Below are positions 43,462 through 51,198 of a DNA stretch of 64,000 nucleotides, in pieces. How positions within the stretch are numbered: the first letter of the stretch is position 1; each line of letters begins with the position of its first letter. This DNA is from Candidatus Sericytochromatia bacterium. Lineage in GTDB: Bacteria; Cyanobacteriota; Sericytochromatia; UBA7694. The stretch spans positions 372,001-436,000 of the forward strand of contig JADMKE010000016.1 in assembly GCA_018780035.1 (NCBI GenBank), written 5' to 3'. Under the pieces are notes generated by a model that did not search any database, was not told the origin of the DNA, and saw only the letters and a list, made by a program, of their open reading frames with translations. Position numbers and translations under genes: made by a program.

Positions 43462-44568
43462 TTAGGCAAGGGTCTTGAGCTCTTTTTCACGTTGGTGCAC
43501 CCGCAATTGACCACAGGCCGACATATCTGCGGAGCCGTGGTTATTGCGGATTGTGACTGGGAAACCGGCTTCGGTCAGCAGGTACTGAAAATGCGTGATC
43601 TCTTTGCGCGGCGGGGCCTGAAAGGGACTGTTGACAGGGTTGTAAGCAATCAGGTTGATATGGCAGTGAATCCCGCGCAGGGCCTTGATCAGGGCGTTGG
43701 CATCGGCATCGGAGGTATTGGTGCCTTTGAGCATGGTGTATTCAAAGGTGATCCGGCGCTTGGTGCGGTTGGCGTAGAGCTTGGCGGCCTGTAACAGGTC
43801 AGTTACGCCGTATTTGCGGTTGATCGGCACAAGCCGGTTGCGCACTTCGGTATTGACGCTGTGCAGCGAAATCGCCAGGTTATAATCGGCTTTTTCGTCC
43901 ATCAGGCGCTGAATGCCAGGAATAATCCCGGAGGTCGAAATCGTGATGTGGCGCAGGCCCAGTTCGACCTCTTTGTTGAGCAGGGCAATGCTTTTGAGCA
44001 CGGGTTCATAATTCAGCAGGGGTTCACCCATGCCCATAAAGACCAGATTGCTGATCCGGGTGTGGGGGGTGAAATCTGAGAGCAGGCCCTGGGAGACGGC
44101 GTGTTGCATCAGCAGGTATTGAATTACAATTTCGCCGGCGCTCAGGTTGCGGCGAAAACCGCTCAGGCCGGTGGCACAAAAAGGGCAGCCCACATTGCAG
44201 CCGACCTGCGAAGAGACGCAGGCGGTCAGGTGGTTTTTTTGCACGATGGTGACACATTCCACGATCTCGCCGTCGAGCAGCTCAATCAAGAATTTGGTCG
44301 TGCCGTCAGCGGATTTGACGGTCTCTTTGATCTTGCCGGGGCTGACGTGGGTTTTCTCTGTGAGCATCAGGCGAAAGGCCTTGCTCAGATCGCTCATGTC
44401 CGCGGCGTCGGTCACGTGTTTTTGGTACATCCACTGGGCAATTTGTTTGCCCCGGAAGGGTTTTTCGCCGACAGACTCGACCCAGGCGGTGAGTTCAGCG
44501 GTAGTCATGCCCACCAAGACAGGCAGGGCAGGCAAGACATCAGGGGTGTTGTTTTGAGATAGAGACAT
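43462..44568 (-). CDS. rlmN: Dual-specificity RNA methyltransferase RlmN
   Basis: 368 residues. Radical SAM enzyme that makes 2-methyladenosine at A2503 of 23S rRNA and A37 of some tRNAs. The cluster motif is SQVGCNVGCPFCATG (CX3CX2C). The second catalytic Cys is in GSADMSACGQL, and VFMGMGEPLLNY and YTMLKGTNTSDAD are typical. It is probably co-transcribed with rsgA. The start codon directly follows one arm of a 15-bp inverted repeat (44569-44649), which overlaps its ribosome-binding region. Confidence 0.97.
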   Translation of the reverse strand: MSLSQNNTPDVLPALPVLVGMTTAELTAWVESVGEKPFRGKQIAQWMYQKHVTDAADMSDLSKAFRLMLTEKTHVSPGKIKETVKSADGTTKFLIELLDGEIVECVTIVQKNHLTACVSSQVGCNVGCPFCATGLSGFRRNLSAGEIVIQYLLMQHAVSQGLLSDFTPHTRISNLVFMGMGEPLLNYEPVLKSIALLNKEVELGLRHITISTSGIIPGIQRLMDEKADYNLAISLHSVNTEVRNRLVPINRKYGVTDLLQAAKLYANRTKRRITFEYTMLKGTNTSDADANALIKALRGIHCHINLIAYNPVNSPFQAPPRKEITHFQYLLTEAGFPVTIRNNHGSADMSACGQLRVHQREKELKTLA

Positions 44569-44649
44569 GGGGTATTTCCAGATTTGATCTTCTTTTTCTC
44601 ATTCTAGCGCAGTTTGGGGCTATTCTTGCAGAGGATCTGGAAATACCCC
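44569..44649 (-). promoter_or_regulatory. 15-bp perfect inverted repeat in the rlmN leader
   Basis: GGGGTATTTCCAGAT (44569-44583) and its exact reverse complement ATCTGGAAATACCCC (44635-44649) lie 51 bases apart in the 88-base gap between the RNA ligase gene and rlmN. On the minus strand the second arm reaches the base before the rlmN ATG and includes its CTGGA. In an mRNA that reads through from the ligase the two arms can pair and hide the rlmN start. A TAGAAT in the loop could be a promoter that yields a message without the first arm. Confidence 0.7.
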
Positions 44650-44656
44650 TATCGGA

Positions 44657-45709
44657 CTATTCTCCGTATTTGAGCAAAAACTCGGGGTTGATCGCTTTAA
44701 ACGAGACCCGGCCCAGGGTGTTTTCAAGGGTGCGCATTTCTTGCAGGGGGCGAATCACGATTCCTTCGCGCCGGGTCTGGGCATTGAGCACAGAGACCCC
44801 GATGGATTTCTCCACCAAACGGGGGATATCTGCTTCGAGTAAATAGTCATTCTCCAGAATAGGCACGGGTTTGAGATCCAGTTCTTGCATCAAGGCCATG
44901 AAGTCGGCATGGTCCAAAAAGGCGTACGCTTCGATATCAAAGGCGTTGAAGAAATACAGCTCGGGCTTTTGCAGGCGGTATTTATTGCCCTGAATGCCAG
45001 GGCCAATCAGCTCTGCTTGCAGGGCCAAGCGGCGGCTTTGGCTTTTGAGTTTTTCTTCGAGTTGGCAGGCGCGGGCCACCTGCCAGAGCGTGTTGCCCGG
45101 CTCTTCAAGCAGGTTGAGGTTGCGGCTGCAGGCGTTGAGTTCACTCACCCCGCTCTGTTCGTTTGCCTCCAGATAATAGCTGGCAGAAGAGCCATCGAGT
45201 TTTTCGGCCACATAACAGCGGGTGCCCGCCAAGGTGCTCAGGGCCTCTTGTAGCACCTGCACACGGGTTTCGTCGGTCTTGGGAATAAAGCTCGGAAAAT
45301 GGCCTTTGACCTTGCCGCTGAGCTGGGTCGGAATCGGCGCTTCGTATTTGCTGATGCCCAGCACTTCGGTCACGTCGAGCCCCTCTGCCAGGGGCTGCGT
45401 TTCTCGGTATTCAGCGGGTAAGATTTCCAGCGGAAAACAAATCCCCTGGGAAACTTGGCCGCGCAGACGCAGGGTGCGGATGCGCATATTTTGGCCCTTG
45501 AGAAATTCAAATTCGGGTTTCTCGGGCATCAGGCTGTCGATCTCACAATAGACACAGAGATCACCCACCTGAAATTCGCCTTTTTTGACCACCACCTGCC
45601 AACCGAGCACGGTGGCTTTGAGAATGGCATCGGCGTTGGGAATGGGTTCCAGGGCTTTGATGCGTTGAATGCTTGCGAGTTTGCGGAGTGTGTTTGTCGT
45701 CATGTTCAT
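44657..45709 (-). CDS. RNA ligase, DraRnl (Deinococcus DRB0094) type
   Basis: 350 residues. An N-terminal OB-fold (LASIQRIKALEPIPNADAIL, VYCEIDSLMPEKPEFEFL) as in DraRnl precedes the nucleotidyltransferase domain, whose motif I Lys is in VAEKLDGSSASYYLE. Later motifs are ELIGPGIQGNKY, YFFNAFDIEAYAFL and REGIVIRPLQEM and FKAINPEFLL (motifs IV-V; the last Lys binds ATP). The enzyme joins 3'-OH/5'-phosphate ends, preferring nicks in duplexes with an RNA 3' end. GAGGT lies 8 bases ahead of ATG 45709. It complements Hen1/Pnkp about 18 kb away. Short inverted repeats precede it. Confidence 0.9.
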   Translation of the reverse strand: MNMTTNTLRKLASIQRIKALEPIPNADAILKATVLGWQVVVKKGEFQVGDLCVYCEIDSLMPEKPEFEFLKGQNMRIRTLRLRGQVSQGICFPLEILPAEYRETQPLAEGLDVTEVLGISKYEAPIPTQLSGKVKGHFPSFIPKTDETRVQVLQEALSTLAGTRCYVAEKLDGSSASYYLEANEQSGVSELNACSRNLNLLEEPGNTLWQVARACQLEEKLKSQSRRLALQAELIGPGIQGNKYRLQKPELYFFNAFDIEAYAFLDHADFMALMQELDLKPVPILENDYLLEADIPRLVEKSIGVSVLNAQTRREGIVIRPLQEMRTLENTLGRVSFKAINPEFLLKYGE

Positions 45710-45721
45710 TGGTTTTTACCT

Positions 45722-45783
45722 CACGAAAATTAAAATACAATCGACTTTCGTGGGAAATTTGGGCAGACTCCAGATTGCTGGAG
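45722..45783 (-). promoter_or_regulatory. Two inverted repeats upstream of the RNA ligase gene
   Basis: CACGAAA (45722-45728) and TTTCGTG (45746-45752) are inverted around 17 A+T-rich bases; the arm nearer the gene runs into its GAGG ribosome-binding site. Further upstream, CTCCAG (45768-45773), loop ATTG, CTGGAG (45778-45783) forms a small hairpin. Either could be an operator or leader structure for the ligase. Confidence 0.45.
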
Positions 45784-45842
45784 AGCACTGCAACACGCCG
45801 CACAGCCCTGATTCTAACAAAGGCCGCGTTTAAAAATCAAGT

Positions 45843-46241
45843 TTAAAGCGGCACGCGCACAATCTCCACACCCATCAGTTCCAGTGGGGTCTGGCCGTTA
45901 TAGTTGCTGCCTTTGCGACCCGAATAATAGAGGCTCATGATAATTCCGCGCAGGCCGGTGTCCATTTGACGCAGGGTTGAGGCCACAGCCTCTGGCCAAG
46001 GATCCGGGCTCTGCATCATGCGAATCAAGCCTTTGAGGCCCATTTTGGGCATCACTGCCAAAAGTGTGAGTAGCATTTTTAAATCGGCCAGATCCACCTC
46101 GGGGATATACGCGGCAATTTCGTCGATATGCTCAATGCAGCCCAGCTCCCGAAAAGAGGGGTATTCCCCTGAACGGGGCAGCATCAGATTGCCCAAGCGC
46201 ACCAGGCCTTTGAGTTGCATCGCATTAAAATAGTCCGACAT
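45843..46241 (-). CDS. Small protein of the GMC oxidoreductase operon
   Basis: 132 residues, helical, no signal peptide. It begins 3 bases after the GMC stop with GGGGGA as ribosome-binding site. Features are QLKGLVRLGNLMLPRSGEYPSFRELGCIEHID, here given in parts: a 'LPRSGEYPSF' turn and a 'YYSGRKGSNYNGQTPLEL' near the end. The 'FRELGC..HIDE' and 'LYY' features are seen in small subunits or chaperones that accompany GMC dehydrogenases, but the match is weak. It probably binds or matures the upstream oxidoreductase. Confidence 0.65.
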   Translation of the reverse strand: MSDYFNAMQLKGLVRLGNLMLPRSGEYPSFRELGCIEHIDEIAAYIPEVDLADLKMLLTLLAVMPKMGLKGLIRMMQSPDPWPEAVASTLRQMDTGLRGIIMSLYYSGRKGSNYNGQTPLELMGVEIVRVPL

Positions 46242-46244
46242 GGT

Positions 46245-47627
46245 TTAGTCCCCCTTGTTTAATTGGCCTGCCAGGCGTTCAGCCAGGGCCATGATCGTCA
46301 GGGCCGGGTTGATGCCTGGCGCATTGGGAAAGAGGCTGGAATCAGCCACATAGATGTTTTTTTTGCCATGGACGCGGAAATCCGGTCCGACCACTGAGGC
46401 CTGCGCATCTGTGCCGATCGGACAGCCGCCCATCAGGTGCAGACCAAAATAAAAGGGTGAAGGCATGACTTCTTCGGCTCCCAAGCTGACAAAGATCTGA
46501 TTAACCACCCCCAATCCCTGGTCGCGGCGGAGCAGATCCTGTTGGGTCAGGGGCTTGTGAATGGCGAGTTTGCCTTTGGCCCCGAGTTTGATCGTGCCAA
46601 TCGCCTCATCGCGTACAGCGACCTCGATACAGGCCATTTTGCGGTAGTTTTTCATGAACTTTTGGTGGCTGGCACCCAGGCGCGGATACAACATCGCAAT
46701 CGAGATCGGCGGACCAAAGACATTTTCAAGTTTAAAGCCACTTTTGCGAAAATACGGATCTTGCGATTTGACGCCCTGAAAGGCCCCTTTGTGGGCATTG
46801 ATCTCCTCTTTAAACAGGCCGAACGACATAAATTGTGGGTGAGAGGCAAACTTGCTACCCAAAGCAGGCAGCTGGCTACCAAAGCCCGACTGTAAGAGGA
46901 TTTTGGTCGAGCCAAAGGCCCCTGCGGCCAGCAGCACTTTTTTGGCTTCGAGGGTGGTTTTGACCCCTTTTTCCAGGCCCAGCACCCGCACGCCGCCTTC
47001 AAAGTTTTCGAGCTGACCGACTTCAAATTCGGCTTTGACTTCCAGGCCAGTGGCTGTCGCTTTTTGAATAAACCCCACCAAGGTGCTCTGTTTGGAGTCG
47101 CGGTGACAGCCGCCCAGACAGCCAATGCAGTCGTTGCCCTGATCCAATGCACAGTCGGACTGGCCCCGGCGCAAGGGTGCCCAGCCAAAGCCATGTTTTT
47201 TGCAGCCTTCGATAAAGAGCTGGGTATTGCGGTTAAAATGCCGCTCTTCAATTTTTTGCAAACTCAATTGGTTTTCAACCGCCGTGTAATGGCTGTCCAT
47301 GCCCGTTTCTGAGAAAAAGTCCACGCCCGAATCGCGCTGCCAATCGTCAAAGGCCACGCTGTCAAAGCGGTCGAGCAGGCATTGGTTGACATTGGTGGTG
47401 CCACCCACACAGCGGGCGCGCAAAAAGGCCATTTTGCTGCTGGTGTCGAATTCCAGGCCGCCGCCCCAAAAGAGCTGGGGACTGTATTCCAATTCTGTGC
47501 GGGGAAAGGTCTCTTTTTTAAAGAATTTCCCGGCTTCGAGCAAGAGACATTTTGCGCCACTTTGGTGCAGTTGGTGAGCCAGTACGCCACCGCCTGCCCC
47601 CGAGCCGATAATAATAAAATCGTACAT
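46245..47627 (-). CDS. GMC-family FAD-dependent oxidoreductase
   Basis: 460 residues. The FAD-binding dinucleotide fold YDFIIIGSGAGGGVLAHQL is followed by LLLEAGKFF, VGGTTNVNQCLLDRFD, LLAAGAFGSTKILLQSG and the C-terminal signature LMGGCPIGTDAQASVVG.DFRVHG / NIYVADSSLFPNAPGINP, in which the His/Asn active-site region lies. It oxidises alcohols (long-chain alcohol or sterol-type); electrons go to oxygen or a carrier. The Cys cluster GNDCIGCLGGCHRDS resembles a small Fe-S or disulfide site and is notable. ATG immediately follows the aldehyde dehydrogenase stop (TAG-ATG). Confidence 0.92.
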   Translation of the reverse strand: MYDFIIIGSGAGGGVLAHQLHQSGAKCLLLEAGKFFKKETFPRTELEYSPQLFWGGGLEFDTSSKMAFLRARCVGGTTNVNQCLLDRFDSVAFDDWQRDSGVDFFSETGMDSHYTAVENQLSLQKIEERHFNRNTQLFIEGCKKHGFGWAPLRRGQSDCALDQGNDCIGCLGGCHRDSKQSTLVGFIQKATATGLEVKAEFEVGQLENFEGGVRVLGLEKGVKTTLEAKKVLLAAGAFGSTKILLQSGFGSQLPALGSKFASHPQFMSFGLFKEEINAHKGAFQGVKSQDPYFRKSGFKLENVFGPPISIAMLYPRLGASHQKFMKNYRKMACIEVAVRDEAIGTIKLGAKGKLAIHKPLTQQDLLRRDQGLGVVNQIFVSLGAEEVMPSPFYFGLHLMGGCPIGTDAQASVVGPDFRVHGKKNIYVADSSLFPNAPGINPALTIMALAERLAGQLNKGD

Positions 47628-49169
47628 CTAGAGTTTCTCCTTTTGGGCTTGGCTTTCGAGTTTCAGGCCGGTCAGTAGGGTTTTGAGCAGGGATTTCTGA
47701 GCTGAGAACAGCGCGGCTGTCAATTGGCTAAACAGGCGGTAGCGCTCAGGGGTATACGGGAACCAATTGGCCTCTATTTTGCCATTTTGGCTGTCGATCA
47801 AAACAGATTTGAGATTGCAGAAAGTTTCAAGACCCCAGACCCCTTTGTAGCGCCCAAAGCCGCTGGCCTTGATACCCCCAAAGGGCAGGGCGGGATTGGC
47901 TTCCGTCAACATCACATTGTTGATCGAGACATTTCCCACTTTGAGTTGCCGAGCCACGCGTTCGGCACGGGCCAGATCGGCACTCCAAACGCTGGCGCTG
48001 AGACCATAGGGGGAGTCATTGGCCAGGGCTATCGCTTCGGCCTCCGTTTCAAAAGCCATCACTGCCAGCACAGGGCCAAAAGTCTCTTCGCGCATCAGTT
48101 TCATACCGTGGTGCACATCCACCACAAGTGTGGGGGGAAAATACATAGAATCTTTTGTCCGCTGGCCACCGCAGAGGATTTGTGCGCCTTCGGCCACGGC
48201 TTCTGCCAATTGGGCTTCGATCGTCTCCAATTGAAAGGGGGCGGTCATATTGCCGATCTCAGCCGGTTCTCCAGTCTGGGAGACAGCTCTGAGTTTTTCC
48301 ATTTTGCTCTTGAGCAGCTCCACGCAGCGTTTGTACAGGCTTTGGTGGACGTATAAACGCTCGACCGAGGTACAGGACTGGCCTGCGGTGGTCAAAGCCC
48401 CCCACAAAGCCCCATTCACGGTGCGCTCCAAATTCACGTCTTCAAAGACCAGCATCGGGTCTTTTCCGCCGAGTTCCAATACCACAGGGGTCAAGTTTTG
48501 AGCTGCGGTGGCCATGATCTTTTTGCCACTGGCCACACTGCCGGTAAAAAAAATAAGTTCGGGACGGGCTTCGACCAAGGCCTGGCCAGTGGCTTTGCCT
48601 CCATAGACGAGCTGTAAGGCGTGTTCGGGAAAGTCTGCAGCTTTCAACAGGTCTTCAATCAGGCCTTTCAGGGGGGTCAGCTCAGAGGGTTTAAGCAGCA
48701 CCGCATTGCCAGCCAAAAAGGCGCTCAATGCGGGCACCAAGATTTGGTAAAAAGGGTAGTTCCAGGGAGCGATCACCAAGACTGTGCCCAGGGGTTCAAA
48801 CCAGATGCGCGATTTTTTGCCCATCAAGACCAGGGGGGTGTGGGCCTGTTGATCGGCCAAGGCTGTAGGCGCAATTCGGGCCAAGTGTTCACAGGCATCG
48901 AGACAGCCAAAGATCTCCGAACTCAGGGCGTCGAAGCGGCTTTTGCCGGTCTCACTGACAATCCTATCGAGGATCTGTTCTTTTTGAGCGTGAATCACGT
49001 GCTGAAGGCGAATCACGGCATTGGCGCGCTGATTCAGACTCAGGCCTGCGACCCGCTCTTGGGCGCTGCGGGCCCGTTCCCTGACCTGTTGTAGCTCTTC
49101 GGGGCTGGGTTCGGCCAGTTGGTACAAAACCTGGCCACTGAGAGGATTGGTAACGCTGATGTCTGTCAT
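47628..49169 (-). CDS. Aldehyde dehydrogenase family protein
   Basis: 513 residues from ATG 49169; a longer frame begins at 49196 without a ribosome-binding site. It is a classical ALDH: VLVIAPWNYPFYQI, AVLLKPSELTPL, FTGSVASGKKIM, the catalytic Glu in VLELGGKDPMLV, the nucleophile Cys in TTAGQSCTSVERLYV, and FGPVLAVMAFETEAEAIALAND. It oxidises an aldehyde with NAD(P)+. The C-terminal extension (LFSQLTAALFSAQKSLLKTLLTGL in part) is hydrophobic and may bind the membrane, as in fatty aldehyde dehydrogenases. In the operon it would oxidise the aldehyde made by the GMC enzyme to an acid. Confidence 0.95.
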   Translation of the reverse strand: MTDISVTNPLSGQVLYQLAEPSPEELQQVRERARSAQERVAGLSLNQRANAVIRLQHVIHAQKEQILDRIVSETGKSRFDALSSEIFGCLDACEHLARIAPTALADQQAHTPLVLMGKKSRIWFEPLGTVLVIAPWNYPFYQILVPALSAFLAGNAVLLKPSELTPLKGLIEDLLKAADFPEHALQLVYGGKATGQALVEARPELIFFTGSVASGKKIMATAAQNLTPVVLELGGKDPMLVFEDVNLERTVNGALWGALTTAGQSCTSVERLYVHQSLYKRCVELLKSKMEKLRAVSQTGEPAEIGNMTAPFQLETIEAQLAEAVAEGAQILCGGQRTKDSMYFPPTLVVDVHHGMKLMREETFGPVLAVMAFETEAEAIALANDSPYGLSASVWSADLARAERVARQLKVGNVSINNVMLTEANPALPFGGIKASGFGRYKGVWGLETFCNLKSVLIDSQNGKIEANWFPYTPERYRLFSQLTAALFSAQKSLLKTLLTGLKLESQAQKEKL

Positions 49170-49244
49170 AGAGGGCCCCACCGCTGCAAGATGCATGAAA
49201 GATACAGGAGTTTAGCCCGATTAGAGGGGGAATGCAAGGGGGCT

Positions 49245-49544
49245 TCAGGATGCTTCAGGGGCCTGCATTGCCGTGATAAAAGCTGCCCAGTTGGGCTCTC
49301 CATTTGCATGGGCTTCTTCCCATGCTTGACGCCCAGACGTAAATATCTGGGCGTCTGAGGCCGAACCGTCTGTCGCAGAAGCCCGTGCTGTGCTCGGATG
49401 ATGACCTTCCAGCCGGGCGACTTCTCCTGCCAGTAAATACAGGGAAAATTGGTTCAAAGAAACGCCTTGTTGTTCCGCCATCTGGGTCAATCTTTGCTTC
49501 AGTTCTTTGGGAATTCTCAAGGTAATAATACTGGGTTTATACAT
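49245..49544 (-). CDS. Ribbon-helix-helix DNA-binding protein (antitoxin-like)
   Basis: 99 residues. The N-terminal 45 residues are a ribbon-helix-helix: strand PSIITLRIPKELKQR, helix LTQMAEQQG and second helix VSLNQFSLYLLAGEVARLE. This is the CopG/HicB-like form used in antitoxins and small repressors. The tail is polar and ends FITAMQAP. No toxin gene is adjacent on either side. A perfect 18-bp palindrome 4 bases upstream of its promoter's -35 box is a likely operator for self-repression. It may be an orphan antitoxin. Confidence 0.8.
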   Translation of the reverse strand: MYKPSIITLRIPKELKQRLTQMAEQQGVSLNQFSLYLLAGEVARLEGHHPSTARASATDGSASDAQIFTSGRQAWEEAHANGEPNWAAFITAMQAPEAS

Positions 49545-49599
49545 GTTTCTTCGCTTTCAAGTAGGGCTTACTTAGATTGGAATAGGTGTGTTATCCGCG

Positions 49600-49629
49600 A
49601 TTTTACAATCACAATTTTTAAGCTATCAA
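49600..49629 (-). promoter_or_regulatory. Sigma70-type promoter of the RHH gene
   Basis: On the minus strand: TTGATA (49624-49629), 18-base spacer, TAAAAT (49600-49605). Transcription would start near 49593, about 50 bases before ATG 49544. Confidence 0.78.
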
Positions 49630-49633
49630 ATAC

Positions 49634-49651
49634 GCTAGCATATATGCTAGC
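49634..49651. promoter_or_regulatory. 18-bp perfect palindrome, likely RHH operator
   Basis: GCTAGCATATATGCTAGC reads the same on both strands. It ends 4 bases from the -35 box of the RHH promoter. RHH proteins bind as dimers to short palindromes, so it is probably the site for the 49245 protein. It also lies just after the stop of the lipoprotein gene at 49694. Confidence 0.75.
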
Positions 49652-49693
49652 AAGAAAAAAGACTGAATACAACAACCTTTGTATTTGCAGCCC

Positions 49694-50914
49694 TTAACGG
49701 CTGGTCAAGCCCAATTCACTCCGATTCAACTGCGCCACTTCAGCCAGGGTGCTAAAGCTGATCTGGCCAGACAGGCTACCAGTGGCTGCACTGCTTAGGC
49801 TGCCAAAGAAACCGGTTAACCACGTATTGCTGACCACTTCATTGGTGCTAAATGCGCTGTGATAGGCGTCGCCACGGGTACCACTCAAAGAGGTGTTTAG
49901 CACTTCTTGGACCGAAGCCAAGAAGGCGGCAGCGTCAGCTTGGCCCTGGGCTTCGCTTGAATAATCATCGTCAGCGATCCGATCGTCGGAGCTCAAACCA
50001 CGGTCATCACAGGTTCTGCCTACATTTTCGCCTGCTGCGGCCTCTGCCAAACAGGGCACATTGGCTTCGCCAAAACTGCCGACAATAAAGAGTGAACGCT
50101 TGAGTTGGCGGGCATTGCTGGGATTGGACGGATCGATCCAATTGGCGGTCTGTTGGGTAAACCAGCCTGCAGCACGCTGGGCGGGCGCGTTCATCGGGGC
50201 CGCTTCATGGCAGCCCATGGGAGTACACGTCTCCGGTGCAATATATTCAGCATGGCTGCTGCTCAAAGAACCCTGGCAATAGCGTACCACCCCGGCTACG
50301 GTGCGAATCCCAGCATCCAGTGCGCCTTTGACCCAGCCTCCGTCAGCGCTGGCCTCGTTGCAAACGCCCGAGGCGATGCTGCCCTGGCCGCCGGCATTGT
50401 TGACTTGGCTGACGTAGGTGTTGAGGTGGCTGACAATTTCACTGTAAGTGGCGCTTTCGGGCACATCGGCATGCAAAGAGACGAGGTGATTTTGGGCTTG
50501 CAGGGCTGTAACCAAGCTGTCAAGGCTGAAGCTGCCGTGTTCTGGGGCTGTGATCGTGCCACTGCTGGCGTAATCTTTGAGGAAGTCGATTCCCAGCCCA
50601 AATGACAGGCTGACACCTGCCGTATGAGCTGCTTGGGCGATGTTTAAGATATAATCGGTTTCTTGTGGAGTGGGCAGCATGCTGTTTTCAACATGGACTT
50701 CCAAGGCAATATTTAAGACGGTACTGGTGTGGGGCAAAGCCAGGGTTTGAAAACCGTTGCTGCTAGGGCTGCTGGCTTGTCCACTGGTTTGTTCGCTGGT
50801 TTGTTCGCTGGTTTGGGTTGCGTTGAGCGGTATTTGGGTTTGGCAACCTGCCATCAGGGTGAACAGGCTCAGGGCCAGCAATGTGGAACGGGAAAAGGTT
50901 TTGGACAGTTTCAT
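49694..50914 (-). CDS. Lipoprotein of unknown function
   Basis: 406 residues. ATG 50914 follows GAGGAGAA; an in-frame extension to 50947 is not used. The signal peptide ends LFTLMAGC, so Cys is lipidated. A linker holds a repeated SEQT (encoded by 12-bp tandem repeats). The domain starts VLNIALEVHVENSMLP and has QETDYILNIAQAAHTAGVSLSFGLGIDFL, HLVSLHADVPES and TCTPMGCHEAAPM. The HV/E..., H.D and C..H patterns and alternating strands and helices suggest a TIM-barrel or polysaccharide-deacetylase-like fold, with His/Asp possible metal ligands. The family is not recognised. The tail is Ser/Ala-rich. Confidence 0.7.
   Translation of the reverse strand: MKLSKTFSRSTLLALSLFTLMAGCQTQIPLNATQTSEQTSEQTSGQASSPSSNGFQTLALPHTSTVLNIALEVHVENSMLPTPQETDYILNIAQAAHTAGVSLSFGLGIDFLKDYASSGTITAPEHGSFSLDSLVTALQAQNHLVSLHADVPESATYSEIVSHLNTYVSQVNNAGGQGSIASGVCNEASADGGWVKGALDAGIRTVAGVVRYCQGSLSSSHAEYIAPETCTPMGCHEAAPMNAPAQRAAGWFTQQTANWIDPSNPSNARQLKRSLFIVGSFGEANVPCLAEAAAGENVGRTCDDRGLSSDDRIADDDYSSEAQGQADAAAFLASVQEVLNTSLSGTRGDAYHSAFSTNEVVSNTWLTGFFGSLSSAATGSLSGQISFSTLAEVAQLNRSELGLTSR
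50784..50815 (-). repeat. 12-bp tandem repeats in the lipoprotein gene
   Basis: CTGGTTTGTTCG (plus strand) occurs at 50784-50795 and 50796-50807, with a partial third copy to 50815. They encode SEQT units in the linker after the lipid-bearing Cys. Copy number may vary. Confidence 0.85.
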
Positions 50915-51164
50915 AAAAATATTCTCCTCAGTGTTGGTTTTGGGCAACCCGGCTGATTACTTGAGTCCCGTGGCTTTGCGTCCCCATCTCGCGGTGGGTT
51001 TGCCTTTTTCCTTCCTTGTGGGAGGGATAATTTGATTATCGCTTTTGGAATCAGAAGTCAATAGGAAGGGGGATACAGAAAAAACGTGATTTACTTGACG
51101 CATTGGCAATATTTTTGGTTAAGAAACCTCGTTCAAGCCGCTGTTCTAAAACCCCTTACCCGTT

Positions 51165-51192
51165 TTGTGGCCGCGCCATTTGCCTGTAAAAT
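51165..51192 (+). promoter_or_regulatory. Promoter-like element of the methyltransferase gene
   Basis: TTGTGG (51165-51170), 16-base spacer, TAAAAT (51187-51192). The -10 ends 6 bases before ATG 51199, so the message would be leaderless; no ribosome-binding site is present. Confidence 0.5.
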
Positions 51193-51198
51193 ACCCCC

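Noticed and set aside
49245-49544. Complete toxin-antitoxin pair
   Set aside because: No toxin-like gene lies within reach on either side of the RHH gene.
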